Below, piece after piece: positions 37,044 through 50,100 of a stretch of DNA of 64,000 bases (positions are counted from its first letter, which is position 1; each line of letters begins with the position of its first letter). A program made the translations under genes and the position numbers. The notes under the pieces are model-generated. The model was not told where the DNA came from. It did not search any database and saw nothing but the letters and a program-made list of their open reading frames with translations. Source of the DNA: Rallus limicola (taxonomy: Eukaryota; Chordata; Aves; Gruiformes; Rallidae); the NCBI GenBank assembly GCA_022605955.1, contig JAKCOZ010000016.1:12962001-13026000 (forward strand), read 5' to 3'.

Positions 37044-40000
37044 TGTTAAAATTATTAATCCCTGATGTGCCCTACCATGAACTGTTGCTCTCTGATGCTA
37101 GGACTATGGTATTTTCTTATGTTAAATTGATCACAATACAGCATCAAGCTGTACAGAGGACGTTTGGAAAAGCAGGTCCATAAGGGCTAATAATTTGCTT
37201 CTAAGTCTTCAAAAATAAGATGTTAAATCTACAGTCACCTATTAAACAAACAGCTTGATTTTACAGAATCTTCCTCACCCTCATTGATTCACCCTGCAGA
37301 CTGTGCAACCGGAGGAGTCAGACATGGGGTTTAGGCACAGCGCTCAGGTACCATATCTCATAAGGTGCATTTAAGTACCACACCAAGGCCAGGAACTGCA
37401 TCTGGCTTTGTAGGATACAAACAAATATATGAAACTAGTAATCAGGCAGATGACTGCAGCTTTGCCTGAAATTTTGCCTTAGAGCAACATAAAAAGTAAT
37501 GCTGAGACCACGCAGTGCAAGGTTTCTGGGGATGCATTATTCTCAAGAGAGCTTCAGTGGCTTTATCTACTCAGAAATTTATGCAGAAAGATGAGAGCCA
37601 AGAATGTCGAGTTACTATCCTCCAAACATTGTTACAAAGAAAATCTTCTTTGAGCAGTTTTTAGGTGAAATCAAGTTCTTGAAAGGAAAATTGTGACCTC
37701 AGCTTTGATCACAAATAGCCCCCTTTTTACCCAGTATTTTACAAGGACAGCTAGCACACGCTGACTCTGTCAGTGAAAACCTGATGGCTGCTATGAACCC
37801 AGCATATAAACACAGATAAAAAGGTTGCTCTCAGTAAAGTGCATCTTTGGAAACCATCCCCAAATCATGACAGGGACACTGCAATGTCTGCGTGGCTCTG
37901 AGAAGGTTAAAACAGGTCTGCCAACTCACTGAGCAAGTTGGTGCCTTACTGACCTCCCTATGGAGTGAGAGAGGGGTTGGTTCTGAGCAGGAAGGGATCT
38001 CAATCACAACTGAAGCATCTCTGAGACTGCAAATGATAGCAGCTCTTGGCAAAGCTCAGACCTACACTTTGGTATCAAAGTCCAAGCTGAGTTCCAGGAG
38101 TATGTGAAACTGAAGATGCTTATTCAACTTCACAGCAGGACAGAAAAGCACCTTTCCACATAGTTACCATGGTTATATTAAGGGAAGGACTCTTCAGAGA
38201 TTTCTTATTAGATACTGGTCTGACTGAAGGTTTCAGTACCTTACATTGGAATGTAGTTATCTACCTGTTTGAATCCCACAAATCACTGCCTTCAGCCACA
38301 CGATGATATATGTATTATAATTGGAACTAGAGTTACCAGCTTCTGGTACCCTGTGTACTCCCATAAATAGGTCTGTCAGCTTCACATCAAATCAACAGCA
38401 ATCAAGCATGTAAATAGCACAAGGATCAAGGTTTTGTTTTCAGTCTCTGTAAAATAAAACCAAAATATCAATGGTAAGTATCCAAGTCTTGTGTTTAGCT
38501 TCCTTAAAAAAAAAAAATCCTCTCATTCTTCTGCAAAATCCTTAATAGTACATGTATACGTGGCTAATGCCTCAGCTTTGAACGTGTACATTAGTTGGAC
38601 TAATTAGGCAGGTTTATGAAAGAATTCTTTGTTTTGCACATTGGATAATACGATTCTGAGGTCTGTTTACTCTTGTTACCACTGGGTTGGATGAGTGACG
38701 TACTTCTTGCAGCTGTAAAATGTTTTCTTTGTACTGGCTTTGCAATGAATTTATGATCGATGCTGAAATCTGTTACTACTTTTGTATTTATGATAGGTTG
38801 AATAATAAACATATTGATTTAATGGAAGCTTTTTTCTATCTGCAATTTTTATTCAAAATTTTTTATCTGCACCCTGAAAGGCTATCCTAGCATGTCGGAG
38901 AGGTGTGCCTGAAGATACTGTTATCACAGTATGTCATACAGTTCTCTGGTACAGCTTGCTAAAGATGATGGCTGAGATTAAATACAACCCACTTGGCAAA
39001 GGGCAGATGGCAAACAATTGCATTTGACCTTTGTCAAAGAATGCTCATTCACAACTGCCTCTCATCACGTCCTCCTACATCTTTCCTGGGGGACCAAGAA
39101 AAGCATTGGCATGTTCTACGCAACGCTGACTGTGAACTGATGCCCTGTGTACTAACACGGTGTGCTCACTCACTGTCAATCCAAGTCCTGACAGCTGCTC
39201 TTCCCTGACAAAATTTGTCATAACAACCACTGCCACACTTCCAACTTTTACTCAAACTCTGCTCCGGAGCCTCTTTAACAGGACACACAGTAGCAGTACA
39301 CTAGTGATACTAAACAACAGCCTGGGAAAAAGACACTTAATTTAATTGCATGAGATGCATAACAGTATTTTCTATTTGAGTCAAAGTTGGACTCAGATGT
39401 GAACATTCAGCAAACCGGACTCATGGGTAATTCTAAGATTTTGAAGGGGTTTGTTTTGCATTTTGGGTGGTTTTTTTTTATTTCCAGTACCCAGTGAGCA
39501 CCTTTAAACCTCAGCACACAGTTTATGGCTGTCTCTCTATGAACAAGCATAGAGCAAACTGGAAAGTCAAGTAACTGGAGCAGCCTTTTAATAAGTACTT
39601 TTATCAATTATTATTTTTCTTGTCATGAGTAAATACACTGCAAGCATTGCTAGTTCATGAGGATGCAAACATCAGTGTCTGACATAACAGCATGTGAATA
39701 GTACAAGTGTGTTAAAAGCACACATGGCCATATTGTCATTTACATCACTGCCTTTTGCTTGGTTATGGTGAAGTGGCCATAAATGTAATTATTTCCTCTT
39801 TTTAAGCACCTTTTAAAAAGTTGAGTGAGCCTGGCTGGAATGTGAATACTATTTTCTTTTCAGTGTATCACTAGAGAAATATAATTTTGAAATATATTAG
39901 GACCAAAGCCGGAATACAGCAGCCACAATGCAGTGCACATTACACAAGAGACAAAAGCAATTTTTGTTTCCCTCCAACACAGTACATAAAGGTGTCCTGA

Positions 40001-43000
40001 GGCCAAAAGAGATTTTGAAAGAAATGGTTTGAAAGAGGCTTTTTTTTTATGTGAAATGAACAATCCAATATTGAAACTGATAGGACACAGTGGAAAGCTC
40101 TATGTCATTGAATCAGAACAACAAAGTCAGAAGGCCATCCAGCTCATGTCCACAGGAAGCCTCCCTGGGGCTGCTCTGTGGAAAATCTGTGGCCAGTCTT
40201 GCCTGCAGGCAGGGTACAATCACTCAGATGCCTTCAGCAGCCACAGGACATGGTGTACAGTATGTTCCCAGGAAGGGTGTTCTGACTGCATTGGCTGCCA
40301 TCAGTGCACCTTGCCACACTCCCACAAGACAGTTTACTAGATACTACATCCCTGAACACAAAGCAACTTGCTTGTAAACCAGTACAGGTTACAAGGATGT
40401 TCCTACTGTCATCCGTTTAACAGAGTAAGGATGCCTTCTCTGACCAAATCCTAAAGGGAAGCTCATTGTAAAGAATGTAAGGTGGGTGGATAAAGCAGCA
40501 TAGGGGCTGCTTCTGTTACTGTGGCTCCAGTGACCAGAGGCTACCAGCTGGTTACTTGTATGGAATTAAAGCCTTTCTCATCACCAAGGCCACTGCCAGT
40601 CTCACCTCAGACTCCAGAGTCCTTCTCTCTTATAAAGAACTTGCTTCTACAGAGCAGGTTGCCCCCTCTCCCAACAGCTCGTTTCGCCTTGCACTTCCAG
40701 GGTTTGGCCTCACAGCTTTTCACTCACTGCAGGTAAACCTTGGCTTGAAATCCTTCCCTTTCCTACACTCTCTATAGCCCCTCTTGCCCTGTGAGGTAAA
40801 TAAGGGCTGTTCTCAGAGTAACAGACAGTGCTTATCCACAGCCATGTGGAAAAAAGAGCATCCCAAAGCATGTAACATTAGACCTGCAGAAACAGTAAGT
40901 TTTAAAACTTAATGTGGAAATTAATTGTCTATATAATACCATACAGGAGCAGTCTGCCCCAACAGGCAGTAAGTATTTTTACAGCCTGCTGAATTTCAAA
41001 AGCTAGGGTTAATTTTAAGAGTTACTGGGACTCCTCACATGCTAAAGTACTTTGCCGAACTGTGACAAGATGAAAGGAGGTGAAAGTAATGAGCAGCTTG
41101 AGGGTGTATATTTGTTTTAGTCAGAGGAGTTTTATCATTGACTTTAATGGTGCCAGGCCTGTATGCCCAAAATTAAACAGTGAGTTAGGTATTTGCACAC
41201 ATTATAGCCTAAGAAGCCAGTTCAGAAGTATAATTGTCCATGAGAAGCACAGACAGTACCACAGCACCACCAGACTAATTGGCACATCTTTAGCAGATTT
41301 TGATGGTTTCCTTTATCATTTTACATCTGCTTCTGCTTCAGCAGAGCTCTGTATGCCTCACACCAGTCTGATAAGCTTAATTTTAGGTATATTGTTTTCA
41401 GCTGTAACAACAGCTGAAATGACAACCAGTAAACTGAAAGCATTTTTTTTTTCTTCTGTTTTGTTTTGGGTTTTTCTCTTCCATTTTATTCATTCCTTTA
41501 ATTTACTTACTTATACTTTACAGCTTTGTTCAAATTTGTATCTGTGGCAAGTTTACAGCACACTGCGCTTAACTCTGTAAAGCCAGACTGTTCTCTCCTA
41601 TGCAGTAAAGCTTTCCACATTATGCATGTTGTGTTTTATTTCACTGTTTGGAGGACCTTTTATGAAATCAGCAGCTAGACGGAAGGAAATCATTTGCATA
41701 CTTGGCTCCATACACCTGGAATTCCTTAATTTTAGGGATTAACAAAATGAGTCTAATAAAAAGCATAGGGCCTTGTTAATCAGCTCTGTAAACTCCCTTC
41801 ATTAGCTGTTACTTGCTGCCAACATGAGTGCACATTTCAGGAAATTTACATTGTGCAGGTCAGTTATTACTATTTTATGAACTGATTTCTAATTTTATGT
41901 GACACAGTTTGTGTTTTTAGTGTTCCTAAAAGTTAAATAACTTTTTTTTCTCTAAGTCTCGGATAGTGTGTGCCCTTGTGCAGCCTCATTCATGACACTT
42001 TCCATACATTAGGGCTATAACAACATCAGCTTACTGAAACTGACAATACAATAGAGTGTCATTAATATAAACACATGCATTGTGCTCAAGCTGAGGTGGA
42101 AAACTTTCCTCCAGACTATAAAATATGAGCTACAGGCACCTGAAGTTTTGTCATTTTTTTTAAAAAACAAAGCAGGAAAAAAAAAAATCTAAATTCATCA
42201 TGAAATCCAGGACTCATAATCACTTCCTCTTCTTACACCCTGCTGCTAGAGTATAGCTCACATTTCCATTGTAGTTCTTCAGTGTCAAGCTCCTCTCAAT
42301 TACTGCTTATTCATAATGTGAAGACCTGATCTGAATTCTACTGAAAGTATTTGAGAAATTTTCCCCACTGATTTCAGTTGGCTTCCAGCAGGTTCTTGGT
42401 TTCAAGGAACATCTGTGAACTTATTTTCTTCACCAATAAAACGAGTGTCTTAAATATATCAATGCTATGCTTGTAGTGATAATATTCCTCCTCCCTTCCT
42501 CTCAACTCTTTCTCAAAGAAAAACCCACCAAAAAACCCCAATAAACCACCCTGCCCTTCAAGGTTGGAAAGTCCCATAGCAGCTACACATAGCAATTAAT
42601 TTCTTCCTGCCTACTGGATTATATTTGGACCTTGAACATCTGTCATGCTGGATTTACAAATTTGACTTGACTTCAAGCTCGTGCTCCTTCATTTTAGAGC
42701 AAAGCAAGTTTAACCAGTGAGGGAAAACTGCCCTGTCTCCATGGTACAACGTCCCAAGATCTTCGTGCCTTGGCCTGAGGATCCAACACACCACAGAGAA
42801 ATAGATCAGGGAGACTGAACAAAAGAAAAGTGCGATTTGTGACTAGGTGGTACCCATCTCCTGATCATCCTCCTACCATTTCACTGTTATTTTGCTTTAT
42901 TTTATCACATCAAGCATGCAAAAAGGAGCTGAAACAGAAGTATCTATAACTAAAAGATGTAGGTAGAATGCCTAAAGAAAAAACCACAACCCACAAGTAG

Positions 43001-45089
43001 AACCAAACCTTTCAGTGCTTCAAGCCTTAGCAGCAGTTAGAGTCTGATAGATATTCTGAGAGCAAACCAAGGAATTAACGTCTTCAAATTAATTATTCGT
43101 TGTGAATTATTCCATTCACCCTAACATTGTTACCTAACTCACAGAGGTGTAATGACAATTTATAAGTCCAAAGCAAGTGAAGGGATGGAACATGTGATGA
43201 AAATACTAAATATTACTGTAGTACTCAAACTGCTTTTTCATACAGACACGAAAAACACGCAGACAATTGTTCAGAAACTGAGGTTCCAGATAATTTCACG
43301 CTGGCTTTGAGCACTGTCAGGCTACATCGAGTTCACAGACCTTTTTCTTCTGGAAAAACAAGCATGGTGTCTCCTGGATTTAAGTTAAAGCTACGTGCTA
43401 GGTATACTGATAACAAGGTTGTCTCAAATGCTGGCTCTGTACTGAGGAGCTATATTACAACAGCATATTGTATAATTTTCTCTTTCCCCCCAACTTCTTT
43501 TGTGTCATTTTATTTTTCTTTAGTCTCCTGTAGGCACTTGCACTCCTTTATGTCCCCATTATGAAAAGGTAACTTCTCAATCCACAGCAGGGAAAAATAC
43601 TGAAAAAGTTCTACAATTCTTTTGTAACTCAGGAAGAGAACAATTAATTCTCCAGGAGTAGTGTCAGTTTTTTGGGAGTGATTTCCCTTTTGGGAATAAA
43701 TGTTAGGAATTTTTTGACCAAATTGGACCTTCCTTTTCTGTTTTACAAGAGGATTTTTTTTTTTTTTTCTTAGAAACTTAAATGACTATGCATCAGACAA
43801 CTCTAGATACATATAAATGCATAGAGAAATCAGAAAATGTTGTGGACTTTCAGAAACCAACAAGATAGTAACTCTGTTTGTGTGAGTAAAATTCCTTGGT
43901 ACTTGAACTAGAGTACACACTACAGAGAAGAAACAGCTCTTAGAAATCTCTGGCAACTGAAGACACACTGTATAGTGGCTGACCCTGTGAAACTGCTCCA
44001 AAACTGGTATCTAACTTTTTTTTAAAATGTAACTAAATTAATGGGTTTAGTATTTTAAGCTACTCAGCAACATGAATAAACTGCTTTATGTTGCCACAAA
44101 GCAGACTGAACCTTAAGAGCATGGTGATTTTTTAAAATGATGATAGTATCCACGTAGAGCTGAAATAAGAACCCTGAAGTCTTCGTCACGTGTCCTTGCT
44201 TTAAGCTGGTGGCCAACATTAACAACCAGGAGAAGAATATTACTACTTAGGAAAGTTCTGCTTCATACTCATTCATTCATATATTCTCACTTCTCCCTCT
44301 AGAGAACTGTAGGGATATCCAAACTATCTAGAGGTCAAGAGAGGATAGAAAAAACGGACAGGCTGTTTTCATCTGCTTGTCACCTAAACACTGAATGGAG
44401 AAGGCACTGGGATAGAAACCCTCCCACTTCACACTGACTGATCACACGCTATCCACCCATTTCCATTTTCCCAAATATATTATTTACAACTTACAAGACA
44501 TTGGAGGTATTTTTGAAAAAGCTGCAGCATTATCAAAAGTATCTTTAGATACTTCCCTTCTTGGCAAGTGTATTAACCAGCCTTCCTGCAAAAAAAAACA
44601 AAACAAAACTTCATGCTTCCCTTGCAACGTGTCATAACTTCATGAACCTCAACTTCACCCTTAGCTTCCCTGGAAGACAAGCCCAAGGATAAAGGGTAAG
44701 GGGGAAAAAATGGAAAAAGAAAGGCAAGCAAACAGCTCCCAAGTTGAAAGCCACAGCCACTGGGGTATTAGCTAAAGCACAGCAAGTAGATAGCACACTG
44801 CTGCTAGTCAGCCCACTGCTGCAGCTTTGTCTAGTGTCACTGGGTTGCTGTCCAGCTAAAAAAAAAACGCTGCCTAAAGAAGAGCATATTGCCAATGCTG
44901 GCTGCCAACCTTAGAAGTAGTGATAATCCAAACACACAAAGTGCCCATTATCAGTTCCTTCTCTGAACAGCCCATTACAAACAGCTGTGCAGATAAAAGA
45001 ACTGGAGAACTTTGTAGCAGAAATTAAGCAGAGAGAGAATGTGGTGATTGGAGCCAGCCACTGCCATTTCATTTCTGTGAAAGGGTAAT
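37044..45089. other. Unique non-coding sequence
   Basis: No gene is recognised. Exon-like segments with GTGAGT donors on the minus strand occur at 39174-39272 and about 37930-38026. Their phases do not join, and the second is antisense to an equally good plus-strand frame. The 166-codon frame at 41080-41580 (+) shows no domain and is treated as chance. The stretch 41590-42070 contains octamer-like atttgcat and several TAAT words and could be conserved non-coding DNA. A T15 run is at 43754-43768. Confidence 0.5.
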
Positions 45090-45132
45090 GGAAAAAAAAA
45101 AAGGAGAGAGAAAAAAGAAAAAAAAAAAAGGA
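45090..45132. repeat. 43-bp pure purine tract
   Basis: The plus strand is uninterrupted A/G from 45090 to 45132 (A-runs broken by ggagagag and g), so the minus strand is pure pyrimidine. Tracts of this kind can adopt triplex DNA and are prone to slippage. The long phenylalanine/leucine-rich peptide read from the minus strand here is an artefact of the tract. Confidence 0.9.
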
Positions 45133-47136
45133 TAAGACTCCAAGTTATGAATGGGAAAGGAAAGTTGCATGCCTGTCTAAAGCACTGAAAACCATTGTGG
45201 AAGAGGATTTCCAAAGACAGGAGGTCTTCATTAAGATTTAAGGGCTAATCCTCAAGAATCTCACTGCTGTGAGCTGGCAACGCAGATGCCAACACCTGAA
45301 TGAGAGCATACAAACAGGGATATTATCATCTCTCCCCACGCCACCCCTTTCCCACAAAGGCACGCACCCCCCCAGTGTTCCCCTGAGTAAATGTCGCTGC
45401 TCCGTCGCAGCCGAGGCACTGGGCAACAAACTCCAATCCTTTTTGTAACAGGAAAATAATTCCCTGAAAGTTACAGAAAACTTTGGGCACTCTGTTTACG
45501 GAGCTGCATCTCCAAAGCAACACAAGGAATTATTGGCAGCTAGGTGCCCTGAGCCCCTGGATTGCTGTATGTCTCAGTCCAGCCACACACACACACACAG
45601 GGCTGGCTCCGTGGGAGCCTCAGTTTCACAGACAATAGAGCTCGCCCTCCTCCGTTACTGAAAGTGCATTCAAATAATTGCCAAAGAATTTACAAGAGCT
45701 GTTCTGCTAGAGCACGTCCTCTAGCACAGCCTGTCGGAGAGACACAGAGGCATCAGCGCCTCGCATCCCATCAGCTCTTCCAGCCCCTCATTCCCTTTCT
45801 TCCAAGTCCAAACCATCGCTTTTCCTAAAAGATTTTTTGCTTCGGCACAGTAAAGATGAAGGACAGCTGTCACCAGGGACTGGTCTCCTCACACAACAGA
45901 GGGGCTGCTTCTGAAGAAACCTTAATTTTGAAGATGTGCTTCTGATATTCAGTCACTGGTCTCATTTTAAGGACACTGGTCCTTTTCAATCCTGTACCCA
46001 CTTTTTCTGTACAAGTATTTATTGTTGGTATAGATAATAGAAGTATAGGAATATTTTGTCATTTTTTTAATATAAAATTTATAAATTAATATTTTAATCC
46101 TTCCCCCCTCCCCCCAAGAACAGGTAACCCCACAAATATTGCTGCAGCAACTCTTTACATTAGGGATCAGAAAGTTAGAAACCACTTTACCAGCTACTTT
46201 AGACAACTGTGGAGATTCTTCATGCTAAGATTATATTGAAATTTGCTCAAATTCCTGGAAAGCCAGTCCATTTCTGGACCATGTGGCTGAGCCAGAGGGA
46301 GAGCTGGTATGAGGCGGCTCATGCAAGAACTTGCAACTCTCTTTTGCAAAAGAGCAAGTTAGTGCATCTTTCACTGTGTTCAGAATAGAATGTAAGCTCC
46401 TCTTTGATTTAGCTTTCCAACAAAAACAAAAAGAAATTGAGAGAATTTAGAGGGAAAAGGAGGAAGAAGTGAAAAATAATAAATAATCGAATCCAGCTGT
46501 TTCAGAGGGGAGACAGGGAGAAGGAATCTAGAGCACAGTTCTTCCTACCAACACAACTCAGTGTGTAAGTATTTTGAGTGCTAAGGTGCCCTGGTGCTGT
46601 GGGGTAATTGTATACATAGACACTGAAGCAGTTTTTTCTCCTCACATCAGGCTTCCCCATTTTAACCAGATCTAAAACATGCACCATCAGGAACTATTGC
46701 TTTCTCCATTTTTCAAAGAGCTAATAGATACTAATCATTGACCTCAGACTTGTCATACATCACTAGAAGGATGTTCTCCATAAACAACATGCTGGAGGTC
46801 ATGTCAATGTCCACTTCCACCTCCTTTGATTTCTGCCCATCTGCAGCTTGCAGGCCAAATAAATCTCATTAAACAGCATGTGCACAACTCTCTTAAACAT
46901 TCCAGAGAACAAAGACAAAAGAAACAGTAATGACCACAGTTATAGAAAGCTGCAGCAGTAGCAAAAAAAGTCAACGGGTAGTTTGAGTTTCATAAGTACT
47001 GAAAACATAATCTATCACCAAGCAGCATGCACACTCCCTGTGACTACAGCTGCAGCACAGTCACAGGAGATTTCTGCAATGATTTGTGGCTCAGTGCTGC
47101 AGGACGGTCTCTTCCATCTACCTTTCCCTTCACATG
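45133..47136. other. Unique non-coding sequence with a (CA)8 repeat
   Basis: No gene is recognised. A (CA)8 microsatellite lies at 45584-45599. The stretch 45240-45560 holds several CpGs and is somewhat G+C-richer than its neighbours, but is far from a CpG island. Confidence 0.55.
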
Positions 47137-47152
47137 CCCCCCCCCCCCCCCC
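47137..47152. repeat. C16 homopolymer tract
   Basis: An uninterrupted run of 16 C in a pyrimidine-rich neighbourhood (cttcacatg before it, tctcagctg after). It is the second of two long C tracts in the window. Length is likely polymorphic or error-prone. Confidence 0.93.
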
Positions 47153-50100
47153 TCTCAGCTGCATGCTCCTGCCTCCTCTCTCTTGCAGGGCTTAGTGTCC
47201 TCCTAGACAGATAGAGCTGAAAAAGTTAAACTGTACAGGGAAAAAAAAAAAGATTAAAAAAAATATTTTTAATCCCAGGCAGATAAGCCAGCTCCACAAA
47301 GCCAGGAGAATGAGTAAAAGGAAAGCAGGGAACTAATGTTGAGAGAAGGGAGACAGATGGAGGTGAAAGCTCGACCACTCTCTTTGGTGGCAAGCACCTG
47401 CACTATCGGTGCAGCTGTCATTCTTTTACAGCCTGGCCATGTAGTAGATTTTTATACCTGGAAAAGACAGAGGAGAGACAGAGTCACACTTTTGAAAAGA
47501 CTGAGAGATTCCCACGGGATCCACCCAAATCCACAGCTGTTACACTGACTGAGCCTATGCTTAAGATTCACACTGGTGGAGGGAAGAGGGAGGTGCCGAG
47601 GGGATGGGCAATGGCCATAGGAGAATACATCTCCCCTTGCTTGTTCTGCCCATTCCTTGCTAAAGAGGTGACAATCTCGTTTCTTCTCCAACTATTTCTG
47701 AAAACTTGCTTTCTGCAAGTCTTTTTAATATGCCAAGGTGTCAGTGAACACATACTGGCTTACTAGGGATGTGCTTGAACCAAAAGGAGGCAAGAAACAG
47801 ACCCAGTAGCTGAGGTTTGCAACTTTAAATTTGCAGAACTGATTGGTTTTAAAATTTTAAAGCTACTTTGATTAGACAGTGCAAAATCCTGGGAAGTGAA
47901 GTATTCGACTACCAAAGTTTGCATGCCTTTAAAACTGTTCGGCTTTGGTTTATGGCAAGGATAAACGACCACACACAATGGTATTCCAATGATTAATTGA
48001 TATCCATATTCTAAACATGCATCCTATTTTTCCTCTGGTTTTAACTAGCTTTAACTTCTAGCTGCTTTATGTTGTCACACCTTCTTTTTATTAAAGGAGC
48101 CCTAGGAAGATAATGATACACCCCGATCAAGATAGCTTTTTCTTCAATAAGCAGAAGAGATTTATTATCTCAGGCAACACTGGTTTCCCAAATCTTTTGG
48201 CTCTTTGCTCTGAGCAATTCCAATTTTACTGTATTCTTCTCAGAGAATTCTGAAGTATCTTTTTGTCAGATTTGAAGCAATGAAGTTCAGCCCATGCTCA
48301 GTTGCTCAGTCACTCTTTTGTTGCCTTCAGCTCATATAAAATCACAGGTACTCTGTCCTTAGACAGCTTTTTAAAGAAGTTTTTCAAGTCATCCTTTACA
48401 TGCATTTCAATAGATCTTAATCTGCATTAACTAAAAGCCAGTATCTTGGACCTTGGCTATACCATCACAGTGCTTAAGAGATTGAAACTGAAAGCTATTG
48501 GTCTGCTTATGCACACTTTTATGAAAATTTCCCAGAACCAATAGACTGTTTCCAAAATTAAACTCCCCAGCACAAGTGGCAGGAGCTCCTGCTTGCACAC
48601 TGCTGCGTTACTGAACAGTCCTTTGGAGTCACAGCTGGACAAACTTTGCTCACAAGTTTTAATTCTGTCAGTGCCACAAATGACTACGGCTGTTTGCTTT
48701 CAGATGTAAAACTGATTGAAAACATTTTTTTTTTTTAATTTCTTTTGCCTCACTTTTGATGACTTATAGAGATAACATCTAATAAAGTGGAATTTAATTA
48801 ATGGTTAACAGCTCTCTGAACTAGACTGCCTTAGTGTGAGATGCTGTAGGGAATCTGAATTGAATGAAAGAATTACATTGAGAAAAGGATTCCATCTGGC
48901 AACAGTTGCATCTGTCCGTGCTCTGTGTAAAGGACTGAGAAGAGTAACATTCGTATATAAAATTATTTAATATACAGTGCTACGTTAATTTCTAAGCAAA
49001 AAAAAAAAAGAAAATGCAGAACACTATGGAACAGAAAGAAAAGGGAAAGATACTTGTGGATTTAAAACAAAAAAACAAAACAAAACCCCACCCAAACAAC
49101 AAAAATCTTGTTTATTTTCTATGGAAGAATAAAATTCATTTTGCTTTTAAAGCTCTGACTGTATGCCAAGGCCTTTAGGGCACAGTGTGAGTAAAGGCTG
49201 TCTTCTGGTTTCGTTCTCCTCCAACTTCATTCTGAAATATGCAGTCAAGACCTCCCTTCCATTGTTCTCCTTCTATTGTATATAACTTCCACTTCTCAGT
49301 TTTGCAAAAGAATTGCTTAAAGCAGATATACCACCAACTCTGGATAGTCCTTGTCCATTGTCCTCTGTTCTTGCCATCAGAGTTTAAGGCATGAGAAGAG
49401 CACTGTAAGGTGCTCTGTGTGGACCATACGACCCATTTAGTTAAGGGATTTATTCCTGTCCTTATAAACAGCTGTCACGAGGAGATATGTTAACCTGGTC
49501 TACGCAGCCAGGTTTTAAGCAAATTAAGGCCAATCCACCAGCACTGCTATGGTCATCCCCTGAGCCCTGGGAACAGGCACCTACTGAAAGCCTGAAGCTC
49601 AAGACCCAACTGCCAAGCAGTCACACCTGCTCACATCGCAGCAAAAGCAGCGGTCTGGTCAAAATTTCAACTCTCAGCCAGGTACGTATACTGAACTCTG
49701 ACAAAACTACTATGAGAAAAGCTTTGAAAAAAGTGTGGCAAACACCATTCTTTCTTTTTTCCTAAGCACTTGCACACAGAGCCAGCTGTCACTGAGAGGA
49801 CAAGGTAAGGCCGCACAGAATGAGCCGAAGCCCACAACGATCTGTCAGAACACGTCAGTCAGTGCTGCCCCCAGCCTTAGCTGAGGTAGGCAGCTGCACT
49901 CTGCCCTGGCCAGAGCTTCCTGGCAGTATTTGCAGTTCAGCCTCTCCTAGTTCAGGGAGCATCCACAGGTTCCCAGTGCTCTAGGTCAACATTACACCAA
50001 CGTGGAATCTGGAAATATGTTGAAAGCTAATGTTGGGATTATTGGAGCTGACATCCTCCTATGGCACCGGTACTAGGGAGGACAGAAAACTGCACCAAAC

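Noticed and set aside
37831..38107. Protein-like translations on both strands with a GTGAGT donor on the minus strand (37930-38026)
   Set aside because: Both strands look equally protein-like, and the splice phase does not join the candidate exon at 39174-39272, so neither can be preferred.
41080..41580. 166-codon open frame on the plus strand
   Set aside because: The translation is serine/phenylalanine-rich with no motif, the nominal start is GTG, and the downstream T-rich part drives the composition. No homology is apparent.
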